Origin: Promicromonospora sukumoe
Lineage (GTDB): Bacteria > Actinomycetota > Actinomycetes > Actinomycetales > Cellulomonadaceae
DNA: 64,000 bases
Direction: 5' to 3'
NCBI RefSeq assembly: GCF_014137995.1
Contig: NZ_JACGWV010000001.1
Location: 1,054,001 to 1,118,000, forward strand
The notes under the pieces are model-generated. The model was not told where the DNA came from. It did no database searches and was given only the letters and a program-made list of their open reading frames with translations. Below, piece after piece: positions 43,155 through 53,629 of this stretch; positions within the stretch are counted from its first letter, which is position 1; the number at the start of each line of letters is the position of its first letter. The translations under genes were made by a program, and so were the position numbers.

Positions 43155-43802
43155 TCAGTCGCCCGTGATCCGCACGGGGGCGCCGAGGGTGGCCGTCAGG
43201 ATCGACTCGATGGCGAAGCCCGTGGCCGACGCGAGGTCGACGGCCTCCGGGTCGAGCAGCCACTGGAGCTGGAGGCCGTCCATGACGGCGATGACGGCGG
43301 CGGCGGCACGCTCGGGCTCGCCCTCGGGAAGGGTCACGTCCCGCTCGGTGGCGAGCTCGCGGACGGCCTGGGAGATCTCGCCGCGCAGCACGGTGAACCG
43401 CTCGGCCACCCAGGTGGACGCCGGGTGCCCGTCGGTCACGGACTCGCCGGTCAGCACCGCGTAGGCCTGCACGATGCCGCGCCGGTCGGCGTTCAGGCGC
43501 GCCGTGGTGACCAGGTGCCGGAACAGCTCGATGCCGCCCGGGATGTGCTTGCCCTCCAGGTGCTGCACGTCCACGCGGTCGCGGTACTCCAGCACCTCCC
43601 AGAGCAGCTTGTCCTTGCTGCCGAAGTGGTGCAGCACGCCGGCGTGCGTGATCCCCACCTGGGCGGCGACGTCGACGAGCGAGCCCTGGTGATAGCCCTT
43701 GGACCCGAACACGCGCGTGGCGGCGGCGAGGATCTCCTCCCGCCGCTGGTCGCGGGTGGGTCGCTTGGCCTTCGGGGCAGCCTGCCCGGTCACTTCTGGC
43801 AT
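43155..43802 (-). CDS. TetR-family regulator of the GH3/ABC locus
   Basis: 215 residues: basic N-terminus, TetR HTH (about 23-68; SLVDVAAQVGITHAGVLHHF), then a helical ligand domain. Reverse-strand TATCGT lies 6 bases before the ATG and no Shine-Dalgarno is present, so the transcript may be leaderless. The 20-base palindrome at 43829-43848 overlaps the position of its -35 box and precedes the divergent beta-glucosidase gene, so it likely represses both. Convergent with ftsI, 36 bases apart. Confidence 0.9.
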   Translation of the reverse strand: MPEVTGQAAPKAKRPTRDQRREEILAAATRVFGSKGYHQGSLVDVAAQVGITHAGVLHHFGSKDKLLWEVLEYRDRVDVQHLEGKHIPGGIELFRHLVTTARLNADRRGIVQAYAVLTGESVTDGHPASTWVAERFTVLRGEISQAVRELATERDVTLPEGEPERAAAAVIAVMDGLQLQWLLDPEAVDLASATGFAIESILTATLGAPVRITGD

Positions 43803-43828
43803 GGGCTCACGATAACCGAGAAACCGGG

Positions 43829-43848
43829 CTTACTTACCAGTAAGTAAG
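43829..43848. promoter_or_regulatory. TetR operator between regulator and beta-glucosidase
   Basis: CTTACTTACCAGTAAGTAAG is a perfect palindrome (9-base arms, CA centre) with repeated TTAC half-units. AT-rich compared with its surroundings and centrally placed between the divergent start codons (43802 and 43895). A classic operator layout; the regulator assignment is inferred from adjacency. Confidence 0.75.
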
Positions 43849-43894
43849 TGTGGTTGAATGCGGGCAGCCGTCCACCGCCGAACGGAGAACGCAC

Positions 43895-46558
43895 GTGTCA
43901 TCGCAGACAGTCGCCACGCAGGACGTCACCTCGGAGCCCGAGCTGCTCCGCCTCCTGTCGGAGCTCTCCGCCGAGGAGAAGGTGTCGCTCGTCGTGGGCG
44001 CGTCCATGTGGACGACCACGGCCGTGCCCCGGCTGGGGCTGGAGCCGGTGGTGATGTCCGACGGCCCGGTGGGTGTGCGCGGCTCGGGCGGCGGGACGTC
44101 GGCGATGTTCCCCGCGCCATCGGCTCTGGCCGCCACGTGGGACCTGGACCTGGCCCGGCGCTCGGGCGTCCTGTTCGCCGCGGAGGCGCGCCGGCACGGC
44201 GTCGACGTCGTGCTCGCCCCGCAGGTGAACCTGCAGCGCACGCCCGTGGGCGGCCGGCACTTCGAGTGCTACTCCGAGGACCCGCACCTGACGGCCGAGA
44301 TCGCGGTGGCCCTCGTGGGCGCCACGCAGGAGCAGGGCGTCGGGATGTGCGTGAAGCACTACGTCGCCAACGACTCCGAGACCGAGCGCACCCGCTACCT
44401 CGCCCGTCTCGACGAGCGGACGCTGCGCGAGGCGTACCTGGCGCCCTTCGAGCGCCTGGTGCGCGACGTGAACCCGTGGTCCGTCATGGGTGCCTACAAC
44501 GGCGCCGACACCGAGGGCGTCGCGGCACCCCTCCTGGAGCACCGGCCGCTCGTGGTCGACCTGCTCAAGGAGGAGTGGGGCTACGACGGCCTGTTCGTCA
44601 GCGACTGGGTCGCCACGCAGTCCGTGGTGCCCGCCGTGCGCGGCGGCCTCGACCTGCAGATGCCCGGGCCTGACGGCGCCTGGGGCGACGGCCTGCTCGA
44701 CGCCGTCCGCTCCGGCGAGGTCGCCGAGTCCGAGCTCGACGACAAGGTGCTGCGCCTGCTCCGGCTGGCCCGGCGCACCGGCCGGCTCGTGCTGCCCGGC
44801 ACGGCAGGCGGGGCCTCGGTCGGCTTCTCGGTCGGCTCCGCCGGCGGCGTCACGGGCGGCGTGACGGGCGGCGTCGCGGGCGCGCTCCACGCCGTGCCCG
44901 ACCAGGTGACGGCCGCCCCGTCGTCCGGCGCCGCCGCGCCGTCGGCCGCGCTGCTGCGCGAGGTGGCCGCCCGTTCCGTCGTCGTGCTCAAGGACGACGC
45001 CGGGCTGGTGCCGCTCGTGTCCGAGGGTGCGCGCCCCCTGCGCGTCGCGCTGCTCGGCCCCGCCGCGGTCGAGCCCTTCTTCCAGGGCGGCGGCTCCTCG
45101 TTCGTCGAGCCCGACCGCCTCACCTACCCCGCCGCCGAGCTGCGCGCCGCGCTGCCGCAGGGCTCCGAGGTCACGCTGCTGGCCGGCGCCCGGGCCCTGC
45201 GCAACCCGCCGGAGCTCGACGTCGACCGCTGCACCGACCCCGTCACCGGCGAGCCCGGCCTGCGCGTCACGCTCCTGGCCGCCGACGGCGGCGTCCTGGA
45301 GGAGCACACCGCGACCGCGTGGACCGGCTGGCTGCAGGACGTGCGGCCCGACGCCGACGCCGTCCGCCTGCGGGCGACCGTCACGCTCGGCGAGCCGGGC
45401 ACCCACGAGCTGGGCGTCGGCACCGTCGGCGTGCACCGGGTGCTCGTCGACGGCGCCGAGGTCGCCACGGGCAGCACCGTCGTGAACGAGGACGTCGTGC
45501 TCTCCTCCGGCCACAACCACCCGATCGCGGCGCTCGCGGAGGCGGACGGCACCGCTGGCCTCGACGCGACGCTCCAGGTGGTGCACGCCGTCGGCTACGG
45601 CCACTTCGTGCGCGCCGCCCTCGTCCACCGCCTGCCCGGCCCCTCCGTCGAGGAGGAGCTGGCCGGCGCGGTCGAGGCCGCGGCCACCGCCGACGTCGCC
45701 GTCGTGCTCGTCGGCACCACCGCCGAGGTCGAGTCCGAGGGCTACGACCGCCCCGACCTGGACCTGCCCGGCAACCAGGACGAGCTCGTCCGGCGCGTCG
45801 TCGCGGCCAACCCGCGCACCGTCGTCGTCGTCAACGCGGGCGCGCCCGTGCTGCTGCCCTGGCTGGCCGAGGTGCCCACCGTGCTGTGGGGCTGGCTCGC
45901 CGGGCAGGAGGCCGGCACCGCGCTCGCCGACGTGCTCACCGGCGCCACCGAGCCGTCCGGGCGCCTGCCGTGGACGTTGCCGGCGCGCTTCGAGGACGTC
46001 CCCGTGCCGCACGCCCGTCCCGTGGACGGCGTCGTCGACTACACCGAGGGGACCGACGTCGGCTACCGCGCCTGGGAGCGGCGGCTGGCCGCCGCTCCCG
46101 CGGCCGGCGACGCCGCGGACGGCGCCCCCGTGCCCGCCGCGCCCTTCGGGCACGGCCTGGGCTGGACCACCTGGGAGTACGAGGACGCCGTCCTCGCCTG
46201 GGGCCAGTCCCACGACGCGCCCGCGACCCTGACCGCGTACGTGACCGTCCGGAACACCGGCCCGCGCGCGGGCCGCGAGGTGGTCCAGGTCTACGTCGAG
46301 GCGCCCGACGGCGGCCCGAGCCGCCCCGTGCGCTGGCTCGGCGGCTTCGCCGTCGCGGACGTGCCCGCCATGGGCAGCGCCACCGTGCGCGTACCAGTTC
46401 CCACCCGGGCGCTGCAGGTCTGGGACCCGCAGGCCAAGGGCTGGACCACGCCGCCGGGCACCTACCGGCTGCGTACCGGCAGGTCCGTCGCGGACCTGCG
46501 CCTGACCAACGAGCTGACCGTCCGGCCCGGGGAAGAACCCGGCGCCGGGAACCAGTGA
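43895..46558 (+). CDS. GH3-family beta-glucosidase
   Basis: 887 residues. GH3 TIM-barrel with nucleophile D237 in [27 protein letters not shown] is the substrate-binding Lys-His signature. The second alpha/beta domain ([14 protein letters not shown]) is interrupted by a PA14-like module (about residues 440-560; [29 protein letters not shown]), and a fibronectin-III-like domain ends the protein. No signal peptide, so it hydrolyses imported beta-gluco-oligosaccharides in the cytoplasm. GTG 43895 follows GGAGAAC. A Gly-rich linker ([14 protein letters not shown]) lies near residue 320. Likely cotranscribed with the ABC transporter genes downstream. Confidence 0.92.
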   Translation: MSSQTVATQDVTSEPELLRLLSELSAEEKVSLVVGASMWTTTAVPRLGLEPVVMSDGPVGVRGSGGGTSAMFPAPSALAATWDLDLARRSGVLFAAEARRHGVDVVLAPQVNLQRTPVGGRHFECYSEDPHLTAEIAVALVGATQEQGVGMCVKHYVANDSETERTRYLARLDERTLREAYLAPFERLVRDVNPWSVMGAYNGADTEGVAAPLLEHRPLVVDLLKEEWGYDGLFVSDWVATQSVVPAVRGGLDLQMPGPDGAWGDGLLDAVRSGEVAESELDDKVLRLLRLARRTGRLVLPGTAGGASVGFSVGSAGGVTGGVTGGVAGALHAVPDQVTAAPSSGAAAPSAALLREVAARSVVVLKDDAGLVPLVSEGARPLRVALLGPAAVEPFFQGGGSSFVEPDRLTYPAAELRAALPQGSEVTLLAGARALRNPPELDVDRCTDPVTGEPGLRVTLLAADGGVLEEHTATAWTGWLQDVRPDADAVRLRATVTLGEPGTHELGVGTVGVHRVLVDGAEVATGSTVVNEDVVLSSGHNHPIAALAEADGTAGLDATLQVVHAVGYGHFVRAALVHRLPGPSVEEELAGAVEAAATADVAVVLVGTTAEVESEGYDRPDLDLPGNQDELVRRVVAANPRTVVVVNAGAPVLLPWLAEVPTVLWGWLAGQEAGTALADVLTGATEPSGRLPWTLPARFEDVPVPHARPVDGVVDYTEGTDVGYRAWERRLAAAPAAGDAADGAPVPAAPFGHGLGWTTWEYEDAVLAWGQSHDAPATLTAYVTVRNTGPRAGREVVQVYVEAPDGGPSRPVRWLGGFAVADVPAMGSATVRVPVPTRALQVWDPQAKGWTTPPGTYRLRTGRSVADLRLTNELTVRPGEEPGAGNQ

Positions 46559-46605
46559 TCACATCCCATCTGTCCCGTCGGGGGACAAGTGCAAGGAGGC
46601 ACACC

Positions 46606-48279
46606 GTGAGGATTCACAAGCACGTCGCCGTGGTGGCTGCCGCGGCCGCCGTCGCGCTGCTGGCAGCCTGCAGCGGCGGTGGCGGTGGTGGCACCGCCAC
46701 CCAGGCCGGCGGGGGGGAGACCCTGACCGTCGGCATGCCGAACGGCGTCCAGACCGAGAACCACAGCCCGTTCGCCACCGGCTCGTCCGCGCTCTCGCTC
46801 GGCTACGCCTTCGCGATCTACGAGCCGCTGATGATGCGCAACCAGGCACGGCCCTCCGAGGAGCCCACGCCCTGGCTCGCCGACAGCGTCGAGTGGAACG
46901 AGGACTTCACCGAGGCCGTCATCACGCCCCACGCGGGCGTCACCTGGTCGGACGGCGAGGAGTTCACCGCCGACGACATCGCGTTCTCCATCCAGCTCCG
47001 CAAGGACTTCGAGGCGCTGAACACCGGCGCCCTGCCCTACGACACGATCGAGACCGACGGCTCCACCGTCACCGTCACGTTCACCGCCGGGCAGTTCGTC
47101 AACCAGTCCAAGCTGTACGACCTGGTCATGGTGCCCGAGCACATCTGGGCCGATGTCGAGGACCCCACCACCGACACCAACCCCGAGCCCGTGGGCACCG
47201 GCCCGTACACGCTGGAGACGTGGACGCCGCAGGCCGCCACCGTCGTGGCGCGCGACGACTACTGGGGCGGCGAGCCCGCCGTCCCCGAGATCCGGTACTC
47301 CTCGTACAACGACAACAACGCCCTGACCACCGCCCTGACCACCGGTGAGGCGCAGTGGGGCTGGACGTTCATCGCCGACTACGAGAACGTCTACATCGCC
47401 CAGGACCCCGAGCACTACCACCAGTACGCGGCCGGCGGCCTCGGCATCGACGTCCTCTACCTCAACAACGAGACCAAGCCGTTCGACGACAAGGCGTTCC
47501 GCCAGGCCCTGAACATGGTCGTCGACCGCCAGGAGCTCGTCGACGTCGCCACCTCCGGCGTCAACCCCGCCCTGACCAGCGTCACCGGCCTGCCCCTGCC
47601 CGCCGGCGAGGAGTTCCTCGCCGCCGACTACGCCGACCAGGAGTACGCCGTCGACGTCGAGGGCGCCCGCGCCCTCCTGGAGGACGCCGGCTACAGCTGG
47701 GAGGGCGAGAAGCTCGTCGACCCCGACGGCGAGGAGGTGACGTTCGAGCTCGTCAACCCGGCCGGCTGGAACGACTACCTGACCGCCCTGGACCTCATCA
47801 AGAACTCCGCCGCCGAGCTCGGCGCCACCGCCACCGTCAACCCCGTCAACCAGGACGGCTGGTTCGCCGACATCATCCCCGGCGGCGACTTCCAGGCCAC
47901 CCTGCACTGGACCGACGGCGGCGCCACCCCCTGGGACATGTACTCCGACATCCTGGACGGCGCGCACTACAAGAAGCTCGGCGAGCCGGCCACGTGGAAC
48001 TTCGGCCGCTTCCAGAACGACGACGCCACGAAGGCGCTCGCGGACTACGCCGCCGCGCCCGACGACGCCACGCGCACCGCGGCGCTGGAGACCATCCAGC
48101 AGGTCTTCGTCGAGGAGGTGCCGGGCATCGCCATCTGGACCCGCCCGGCCACCGCGCAGTACTCGACGCAGAACTACGTGGGCTGGCCCTCCGAGGAGGA
48201 CCCGTACAACCAGCCCCAGCCCACCGGGGTGCAGGCCGCGCAGATCCTGATGAACCTCGAGTTGGCAGGACAGAGTTGA
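46606..48279 (+). CDS. Peptide/oligosaccharide ABC transporter substrate-binding lipoprotein (SBP family 5)
   Basis: 557 residues. Signal peptide with lipobox LLAAC and lipidated Cys22, then Gly-rich spacer. The mature part has the SBP_bac_5 pattern ([32 protein letters not shown], abridged; [28 protein letters not shown]). Family 5 proteins bind peptides, but several with nearby beta-glucosidases bind cello- or other beta-oligosaccharides; adjacency to a GH3 gene favours sugar here (inference). GTG 46606 has AAGGAGG 6 bases upstream. Start of a tightly overlapping transporter operon. Confidence 0.93.
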   Translation: MRIHKHVAVVAAAAAVALLAACSGGGGGGTATQAGGGETLTVGMPNGVQTENHSPFATGSSALSLGYAFAIYEPLMMRNQARPSEEPTPWLADSVEWNEDFTEAVITPHAGVTWSDGEEFTADDIAFSIQLRKDFEALNTGALPYDTIETDGSTVTVTFTAGQFVNQSKLYDLVMVPEHIWADVEDPTTDTNPEPVGTGPYTLETWTPQAATVVARDDYWGGEPAVPEIRYSSYNDNNALTTALTTGEAQWGWTFIADYENVYIAQDPEHYHQYAAGGLGIDVLYLNNETKPFDDKAFRQALNMVVDRQELVDVATSGVNPALTSVTGLPLPAGEEFLAADYADQEYAVDVEGARALLEDAGYSWEGEKLVDPDGEEVTFELVNPAGWNDYLTALDLIKNSAAELGATATVNPVNQDGWFADIIPGGDFQATLHWTDGGATPWDMYSDILDGAHYKKLGEPATWNFGRFQNDDATKALADYAAAPDDATRTAALETIQQVFVEEVPGIAIWTRPATAQYSTQNYVGWPSEEDPYNQPQPTGVQAAQILMNLELAGQS

Positions 48280-49382
48280 GTCAGAGCACACCGGTGCTGG
48301 CCGCGCACGGCCTCACCAAGCACTTCCGGGCGGGCGGGCGCCGCGTCAGCGGCAGCTCGCCCGCCCGGGCGATCCACGCCGTGGACGGCGTGGACCTCGA
48401 GCTCCACCGCGGCCAGGTCCTGGCCGTGGTGGGGGAGTCGGGGTCCGGCAAGTCCACGGTCGCCCGCCTGCTCGCGCAGCTCGTCCCGCTCACGGGCGGT
48501 CAGGTGCTGCTCGACGGCGCCGACGCGCGCGTGCGCGGGCGGCGGGCGTTCCGCGCGTACGTGCGACGCGTGCAGATGATCTTCCAGGACCCCTTCGCGT
48601 CCCTGAACCCGGTGCACCCCGTGCGCTACACGCTCACGCGTGCGCTGCGGCTGCACCGCAAGCAGTCCACCGGGGGCAAGCTGCGCGGGCCCGAGCTGGA
48701 GGCGGCCCTGACCGAGCTGCTGGAGCGCGTGCACCTCACGCCCGCCACGCGGTACGTAGACAAGTTCCCGCACGAGCTGTCCGGCGGGCAGCGGCAGCGC
48801 ATCGCCATCGCGCGGGCGCTCGCCGCGGAGCCCGAGGTGCTGCTCGCCGACGAGCCCGTGTCCATGCTGGACGTCTCGATCCGGCTGGGCATCCTCAACC
48901 TCCTGGCCGACCTGCGCGACCGGCTCGGCATCGCCGTCCTCTACATCACGCACGACATCGCGTCCGCGCGGTACTTCGCCGACCGGACCACCGTGCTGTA
49001 CGCGGGGCAGGTCATGGAGAACGGGGACAGCGAGTCGGTCACCCAGGAGCCGCTGCACCCCTACACGCGGCTGCTCGTGGCGTCCGCGCCCGACCCCGAC
49101 GACCTGGCGGGCACCGGCGCCGCGGCCGTGCGGGAGCAGGGGACCGGCGGTGAGCCGCCGAGCCTCGTCGACCCGCCGCCCGGCTGCCGGTTCGCGCCGC
49201 GCTGCCCGTACGCCACGGACCTGTGCCGCAGCGAGACGCCCGAGCTGATCGAGGTCACGCCCGGTCGGTCCGCCGCCTGCTGGGGGTACTCCGAGCGGGA
49301 GGGGCGGCCCTTGGTCTCGACAGGCTCGACCAGCGGTGGCTCCGCCGTCCGCCCCGGTGGCAACGGGGAGGCGGCCGCATGA
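48276..49382 (+). CDS. Opp/Dpp-type ABC transporter ATP-binding protein (F-type)
   Basis: 368 residues. Walker [15 protein letters not shown] near residue 55, signature [15 protein letters not shown], Walker [13 protein letters not shown] and the C-terminal oligopeptide-transporter Cys motif region ([15 protein letters not shown]). The start is a TTG at 48276 overlapping the previous stop (TTGA), with AGGACAG upstream; it is the only start that gives the usual N-terminus. The last 30 residues ([13 protein letters not shown]...) are encoded by a half-copy of the palindromic element at 20948-20995 and are not family sequence. Confidence 0.92.
   Translation: MSQSTPVLAAHGLTKHFRAGGRRVSGSSPARAIHAVDGVDLELHRGQVLAVVGESGSGKSTVARLLAQLVPLTGGQVLLDGADARVRGRRAFRAYVRRVQMIFQDPFASLNPVHPVRYTLTRALRLHRKQSTGGKLRGPELEAALTELLERVHLTPATRYVDKFPHELSGGQRQRIAIARALAAEPEVLLADEPVSMLDVSIRLGILNLLADLRDRLGIAVLYITHDIASARYFADRTTVLYAGQVMENGDSESVTQEPLHPYTRLLVASAPDPDDLAGTGAAAVREQGTGGEPPSLVDPPPGCRFAPRCPYATDLCRSETPELIEVTPGRSAACWGYSEREGRPLVSTGSTSGGSAVRPGGNGEAAA
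49313..49339 (+). repeat. Half-copy of the 20948-20995 palindrome inside a coding region
   Basis: GGTCTCGACAGGCTCGACCAGCGGTGG-type sequence matches the right arm of the 48-bp palindrome plus six flanking bases (20973-20999) with a single A-to-G difference. Here it is translated as the near-C-terminal [10 protein letters not shown] of the ATPase. Confidence 0.7.
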
Positions 49383-50362
49383 GGTTCCTGCTGCGCAGGG
49401 TCGTGTTCTACGCGCTGACCGCGTGGGCCGCGATCACCATCAACTTCTTCATCCCGCGCATGCTGCCGGGCGATCCCGTGACGGCCCTGCTGGGCCGCAT
49501 GCAGGGCCGCATCGACTCCAACGCCGAGCACTCGCTGCGGGTCCTGTTCGGCCTGGACCAGGACACCAGCCTGTGGCAGCAGTACGTCGACTACTGGGGA
49601 CTGCTCCTGCGGGGCGACCTCGGGCTGTCGTTCACGCACTTCCCGACGCCCGTGGCCGACATCGTCAGCCAGTCCCTGCCGTGGACGGTCGGGCTGGTCG
49701 GCGTCGCCACGATCATCGCGTTCGTGATCGGCTCGCTCATCGGCACGTTCCTCGGCTGGCGCCGCGGTACCTGGGCCGACGGGCTGCTGCCCGTGGCGAC
49801 GTTCTTCCAGGCCGTGCCGTACTTCTGGCTGGGTCTGATCACCATCGCCCTGCTGTCCGTGAACCTCGGCTGGTTCCCGTCGTCCGGCAGCTACGACCGC
49901 GGGCTCGTGCCCGCGTTCACCGGCGAGTTCATCGGGTCCGTCATCTACTACGGGTTCCTGCCCGCGCTGACCGTGGTGCTGTCCTCCGTGGCGGGCTGGG
50001 TGCTCGGCATGCGCAACATGATGGTGACCGTCTCCTCCGAGGACTACGTCACCGTCGCGCACGCCAAGGGCCTGCCGGAACGGCAGGTCATGCTCGGCTA
50101 CGCCGCGCGCAACGCCGTGCTGCCGCAGGTCTCCAGCTTCGCGCTGTCCCTCGGCTTCGTCGTCGGCGGCACGCTCATCATGGAGATGGTCTTCTCCTAC
50201 CAGGGCATCGGCTACACGCTCTACCAGGCCGTCTCCACGCACGACTACCCCCTCATGCAGGGCTGCTTCCTGGTCATCACGCTGTCCGTCCTCGTGGCGA
50301 ACATGATCGCCGACCTCGCCTACGCCCTGCTCGACCCCCGCACCCGGACGGAGGACCGATGA
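49379..50362 (+). CDS. Opp/Dpp-type ABC transporter permease (B-type)
   Basis: 327 residues, six membrane helices. N-terminal [31 protein letters not shown] (abridged) is the DppB signature; the EAA-like loop reads [26 protein letters not shown] (key residues AHAKGL, RNAVLP). ATG 49379 overlaps the ATPase stop (ATGA). Forms a heterodimer with the next permease. Confidence 0.94.
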   Translation: MRFLLRRVVFYALTAWAAITINFFIPRMLPGDPVTALLGRMQGRIDSNAEHSLRVLFGLDQDTSLWQQYVDYWGLLLRGDLGLSFTHFPTPVADIVSQSLPWTVGLVGVATIIAFVIGSLIGTFLGWRRGTWADGLLPVATFFQAVPYFWLGLITIALLSVNLGWFPSSGSYDRGLVPAFTGEFIGSVIYYGFLPALTVVLSSVAGWVLGMRNMMVTVSSEDYVTVAHAKGLPERQVMLGYAARNAVLPQVSSFALSLGFVVGGTLIMEMVFSYQGIGYTLYQAVSTHDYPLMQGCFLVITLSVLVANMIADLAYALLDPRTRTEDR

Positions 50363-51276
50363 AGAACCAGCTGCTGTTTCTCCGCAACGGCAAGGTCATC
50401 ACCGGCCTGGTCATCCTGGGCTTCTTCACGCTGCTCGCGCTCGTGGGGCCCTGGCTCTCGCCGTATGACCCCAACCAGGTGAGCGACGCGCTGCTCAGCC
50501 CGCCGTCGGCCACCCACTGGCTGGGCACCGACCACACCGGGCGCGACATCCTGTCCCAGATCATCGTCGGCGCCCGCGGCGTGCTCGTCGTCGGCCTCGT
50601 GGCCGGCGTGAGCGCCACCGTCGTGGGCGTGCTCGTGGGCGTGACCGCCGGGTTCGTCGGCGGCATCGGCGACGAGTCGCTGTCCGCGCTGTCGAACATG
50701 TTCCTCGTCATCCCGCAGCTGCCGCTGATCATCCTGATCGCCGCGCAGCTCCCGTCCGCCGGCGGGCTCACCGTCGCGCTGGTCATCGGGGCGACCGGCT
50801 GGGCGTGGGGCGCTCGCGTGCTGCGCGCCCAGACCCTGTCGCTGCGCAAGCGTGACTTCGTCGAGGCGGCCCGTGCGAACGGGGAGCGCACGTGGCGCCT
50901 CGTGCTCGCCGAGGTCATGCCCAACCTGACGGCCGTGATCGCGTCCGGGTTCGTCGGCACCGTGACGTTCGCGGTGCTCTCCCAGGTCACGCTGTCGTTC
51001 ATCGGCATCACGCCGGTCAGCGACTGGAACTGGGGCACCATCCTGTTCTGGGCGCAGAACAACCTCGCGCTGCAGCGTGGCGCGTGGTGGTGGTTCGTGC
51101 CGGCCGGGGCGTGCATCGCGCTGCTCGGCATGGCGCTGACCCTGGTCAACTTCGGTATCGACGAGATCGTCAACCCCCGCCTGCGGTCCACCGGCCTGCA
51201 CGCGCGCTCGCTGCGTCGCCGGGGCATCCGGCCGCGCGTGGGGTTCACCCCGGTGGTGCGGGAGGTGCGGTCATGA
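50359..51276 (+). CDS. Opp/Dpp-type ABC transporter permease (C-type)
   Basis: 305 residues, six membrane helices. HWLGTDHTGRDILSQIIVGAR is the DppC signature (key residues LGTDHTGRD); EAARANGERTWRLVLAEVMPN is the EAA loop. ATG 50359 has GGAGG before it and overlaps the previous stop. The C-terminus is basic (SLRRRGIRPRVG). Confidence 0.94.
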   Translation: MKNQLLFLRNGKVITGLVILGFFTLLALVGPWLSPYDPNQVSDALLSPPSATHWLGTDHTGRDILSQIIVGARGVLVVGLVAGVSATVVGVLVGVTAGFVGGIGDESLSALSNMFLVIPQLPLIILIAAQLPSAGGLTVALVIGATGWAWGARVLRAQTLSLRKRDFVEAARANGERTWRLVLAEVMPNLTAVIASGFVGTVTFAVLSQVTLSFIGITPVSDWNWGTILFWAQNNLALQRGAWWWFVPAGACIALLGMALTLVNFGIDEIVNPRLRSTGLHARSLRRRGIRPRVGFTPVVREVRS

Positions 51277-52316
51277 GCGCAGGTGCTGTCACGGCGGAGG
51301 ACCCGGTCCTCGAGGTCCGGAACCTGAGCGTCGACTACGGGTTCGGCGACGACCCGACGCACGTGCTGCGGGACGTCTCGCTCACGCTGCGCCGCGGCGA
51401 GGTGCTGGGGCTGGCGGGGGAGTCGGGCTGCGGCAAGTCGACCCTCGCCTACGCGGCGACGCGACTGCTGCCGCCGCCGGGCCTCATCACGGGCGGCGAG
51501 GTATGGCTCACAGGTCGTGACGGCAAGCGGGCCGACCTGCTCGCCCTGTCCGACGCCGAGCTACGGGCCGCCCGCTGGCGCGACATCGCGATCGTGTTCC
51601 AGGGTGCGATGAGCTCGCTGAACCCGGTGTTCCGGGTGGAGAAGCAGCTCGTCGACGGCATCCTGGCGCACCGGCCGCGCATGGGGCGCGGTGAGGCCCG
51701 GGAGCGTGCGGCGGAGCTGCTGCGGCTGGTGGGTATCTCTGCCGACCGGCTGCGGGCCTACCCGCACCAGCTCTCCGGCGGCATGCGGCAGCGCGTGATG
51801 ATCGCGATGGCGCTGGCCCTGGAGCCGCAGGTGCTCATCATGGACGAGCCCACCACGGCGCTCGACGTGGTGATGCAGCGCCAGATCCTGGAGCAGGTCA
51901 TGGAGCTGCGCGAGCGGCTGGGCTTCTCCGTGGTGCTCATCACGCACGACGTGTCCCTCCTGGTCGAGGTCGCCGACCGCATCGCCGTCATGTACGCGGG
52001 CGAGATCGTGGAGACGGCCGCCGCGCGCGACGTCTACACGCAGCCCCGGCACCCGTACTCCGCGGGACTGCTCGGGTCGTTCCCCCCGCTGCACGGGCCC
52101 CGGCGCGACCTGTCGGGCATCCCCGGCGCCCCGCCGGACCTGTCCCAGCGTGAGCCGGGCTGCCCGTTCGCTCCGCGGTGCCCGCACGTCATGGACGTGT
52201 GCCGCACCGAGCTGCCGGTGCTGGGCCGGACGGCGCAGGCCGAGGACGGTCGGCTGGTGGCGTGCCACCTGCACACGTCGGAGTCGGCGAAGCTGCCGGA
52301 CCTGGTGGCGCGGTAG
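51273..52316 (+). CDS. Opp/Dpp-type ABC transporter ATP-binding protein (D-type)
   Basis: 347 residues. Walker A GESGCGKSTLAYAA, Q-loop IVFQGAMSSLNPVF, signature LSGGMRQRVMIAMAL, Walker B VLIMDEPTTALD and the C-terminal GCPFAPRCPHVMDVC motif shared by this class. ATG 51273 has GGAGG upstream and overlaps the permease stop. Last gene of the transporter operon; the first palindromic repeat copy follows it by 24 bases. Confidence 0.94.
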   Translation: MSAGAVTAEDPVLEVRNLSVDYGFGDDPTHVLRDVSLTLRRGEVLGLAGESGCGKSTLAYAATRLLPPPGLITGGEVWLTGRDGKRADLLALSDAELRAARWRDIAIVFQGAMSSLNPVFRVEKQLVDGILAHRPRMGRGEARERAAELLRLVGISADRLRAYPHQLSGGMRQRVMIAMALALEPQVLIMDEPTTALDVVMQRQILEQVMELRERLGFSVVLITHDVSLLVEVADRIAVMYAGEIVETAAARDVYTQPRHPYSAGLLGSFPPLHGPRRDLSGIPGAPPDLSQREPGCPFAPRCPHVMDVCRTELPVLGRTAQAEDGRLVACHLHTSESAKLPDLVAR

Positions 52317-52340
52317 GCCTGGGGGCTGCCGGGCCGGCAG

Positions 52341-52447
52341 CTCGATCGGCGGACTGGGCCGCCGACGGGGAGAGTGTTGGTCACCGGGGTGTGTTGCTGT
52401 GCGTAGACATTGTCTACGCACAGCAACACACCCCGGTTGCGTACGTT
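52341..52447. repeat. Long repeat copy A with 55-bp palindrome
   Basis: About 107 bases matching 54301-54407 at roughly 90%. Its centre is a perfect palindrome, 52383-52437, with 27-base arms around a single T at 52410 (GGGGTGTGTTGCTGTGCGT in the left arm). It follows the transporter operon and precedes the small-gene island. It may act as a terminator. Confidence 0.8.
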
Positions 52448-52472
52448 CTCCCCGGCCCTTCCGGAGGTCTTG

Positions 52473-52790
52473 ATGGGCATCGATGTAGCGCTCTTCCGTG
52501 TGACCCGGAAAGGCACGAGCCCACGACGCAGGAAGCTCGAGCTCCTCGACTTCTACGTCGACCGGAATGAGGAGTTCACAACGGCTTGTGCGGGCTCCGA
52601 CCTGCCGATGCTCACCCGTGCCAAGCCCTATGGTTCGCTCGTGCTGTTGTCGGAGGAGATGGAGCAGTTCGTCGAGGAGCTCCGTGCAACAGCGGAATCA
52701 GATCACCCAGGTTTCCTGGCGCCGATCCTGGGTCTGGCCGAGCGTTGCGCCTCGGACAGGACGACGGAACTACACCTGGACGGGGACTGA
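52473..52790 (+). CDS. Small hypothetical protein, immunity-island gene
   Basis: 105 residues, soluble, mixed alpha/beta; begins MGIDVALFRVTRKG and has a helical C-terminus (LLSEEMEQFVEELRATAES). ATG 52473 follows GGAGG at 7-8 bases. It resembles small proteins that accompany immunity genes in actinobacteria, but I cannot name a family. It starts 36 bases after palindrome A and is the first of seven short genes between the transporter and murE. Confidence 0.6.
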   Translation: MGIDVALFRVTRKGTSPRRRKLELLDFYVDRNEEFTTACAGSDLPMLTRAKPYGSLVLLSEEMEQFVEELRATAESDHPGFLAPILGLAERCASDRTTELHLDGD

Positions 52791-52832
52791 CATGAGCGAG
52801 CGGATCGCCGGACGTTCGTGGAGCAGTCGCTG

Positions 52833-53195
52833 ATGGGGCTGCGAGGTGTCGGGCGCTTCAAGGAGCTGAGGCACGGCGACCCGGCTGGTCCGTCGATCGG
52901 CGAGCGCGTTCGCTACGCGGACGAGACGAAGACGCGCCTTCTCAGTTACTTGGCCGCTGCCCCGGTACTGGCAGCTTCTGGCTCTGTCGTCGTCGATCAT
53001 TTCGACGGGGCCTACATCGGCCCGCTCCATCTGCACACCGACGGTCACTGGACCTGGTACAGCGACCTCGCCCACTATCTCGAAGCGCGTGACGTGTTGC
53101 TCGACGCAGACTTCGTCGCTCATGTCCTGGCGGCAAGCATCGAGAGCCTGCAGTCGGTCGATCTGGACGAGGCGCAGAGGCGCTTTTTCGAGTGA
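52833..53195 (+). CDS. Small hypothetical protein, immunity-island gene
   Basis: 120 residues, soluble. GRFKELRHGDPAGPSIGERV at the N-terminus and LHLHTDGHWTWYSDLAHYLEARDVLLDADFVAHV (abridged) near the end are reminiscent of a widespread actinobacterial immunity-associated family, from memory only. ATG 52833 was chosen because GGAG lies 10 bases upstream; GTG 52818 is an alternative. 42 bases after the previous gene. Confidence 0.6.
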   Translation: MGLRGVGRFKELRHGDPAGPSIGERVRYADETKTRLLSYLAAAPVLAASGSVVVDHFDGAYIGPLHLHTDGHWTWYSDLAHYLEARDVLLDADFVAHVLAASIESLQSVDLDEAQRRFFE

Positions 53196-53275
53196 CCCCT
53201 GCCTGAGCTCTGCATCCTCTACGCTCCTCGTCGTGCAGAGGGTGGGCCGGATGTGGGCTGCTGAGAGGGTTGATA

Positions 53276-53629
53276 ATGAGCCATGAGATCGACCTTGGAG
53301 AGGGCGCCCGGATCGTCGTCCGCGGCGTGGACGACGACGGGTCTGTGGTCAACGCCGATGTCGTGCTGACCGTGTCGGACGGCACTCGGTGGGTGGCAAC
53401 AGTGCTGACGCTCGGCGAGGTCGCCAGGCTGATGGATTCCTACCGGGAGTCGGGCGAGTGCCAGTCCGGCACGTACTTCCGAGTTCCTGATCTGCTGATT
53501 CTGAATACGGGAACCGTCGATGTGCTAGTGGACGTGTTCCGAGCACTTGTTCGGACAGGGGGTTATCGCCACGAACTCGTCGAGCTGGGAACTGATGGCA
53601 TCTCATGGATGGCAGGCGCCCATGTTTGA
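53276..53629 (+). CDS. Small hypothetical protein, immunity-island gene
   Basis: 117 residues, acidic, predicted beta-rich first half (VVNADVVLTVSDGTRWVATVL) and a helical second half (VDVLVDVFRALVRTGGY). ATG 53276 follows GAGAGG. Its stop overlaps the start of the SUKH-3-like gene by 8 bases, so the two are coupled. Not assigned to a named family. Confidence 0.6.
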   Translation: MSHEIDLGEGARIVVRGVDDDGSVVNADVVLTVSDGTRWVATVLTLGEVARLMDSYRESGECQSGTYFRVPDLLILNTGTVDVLVDVFRALVRTGGYRHELVELGTDGISWMAGAHV

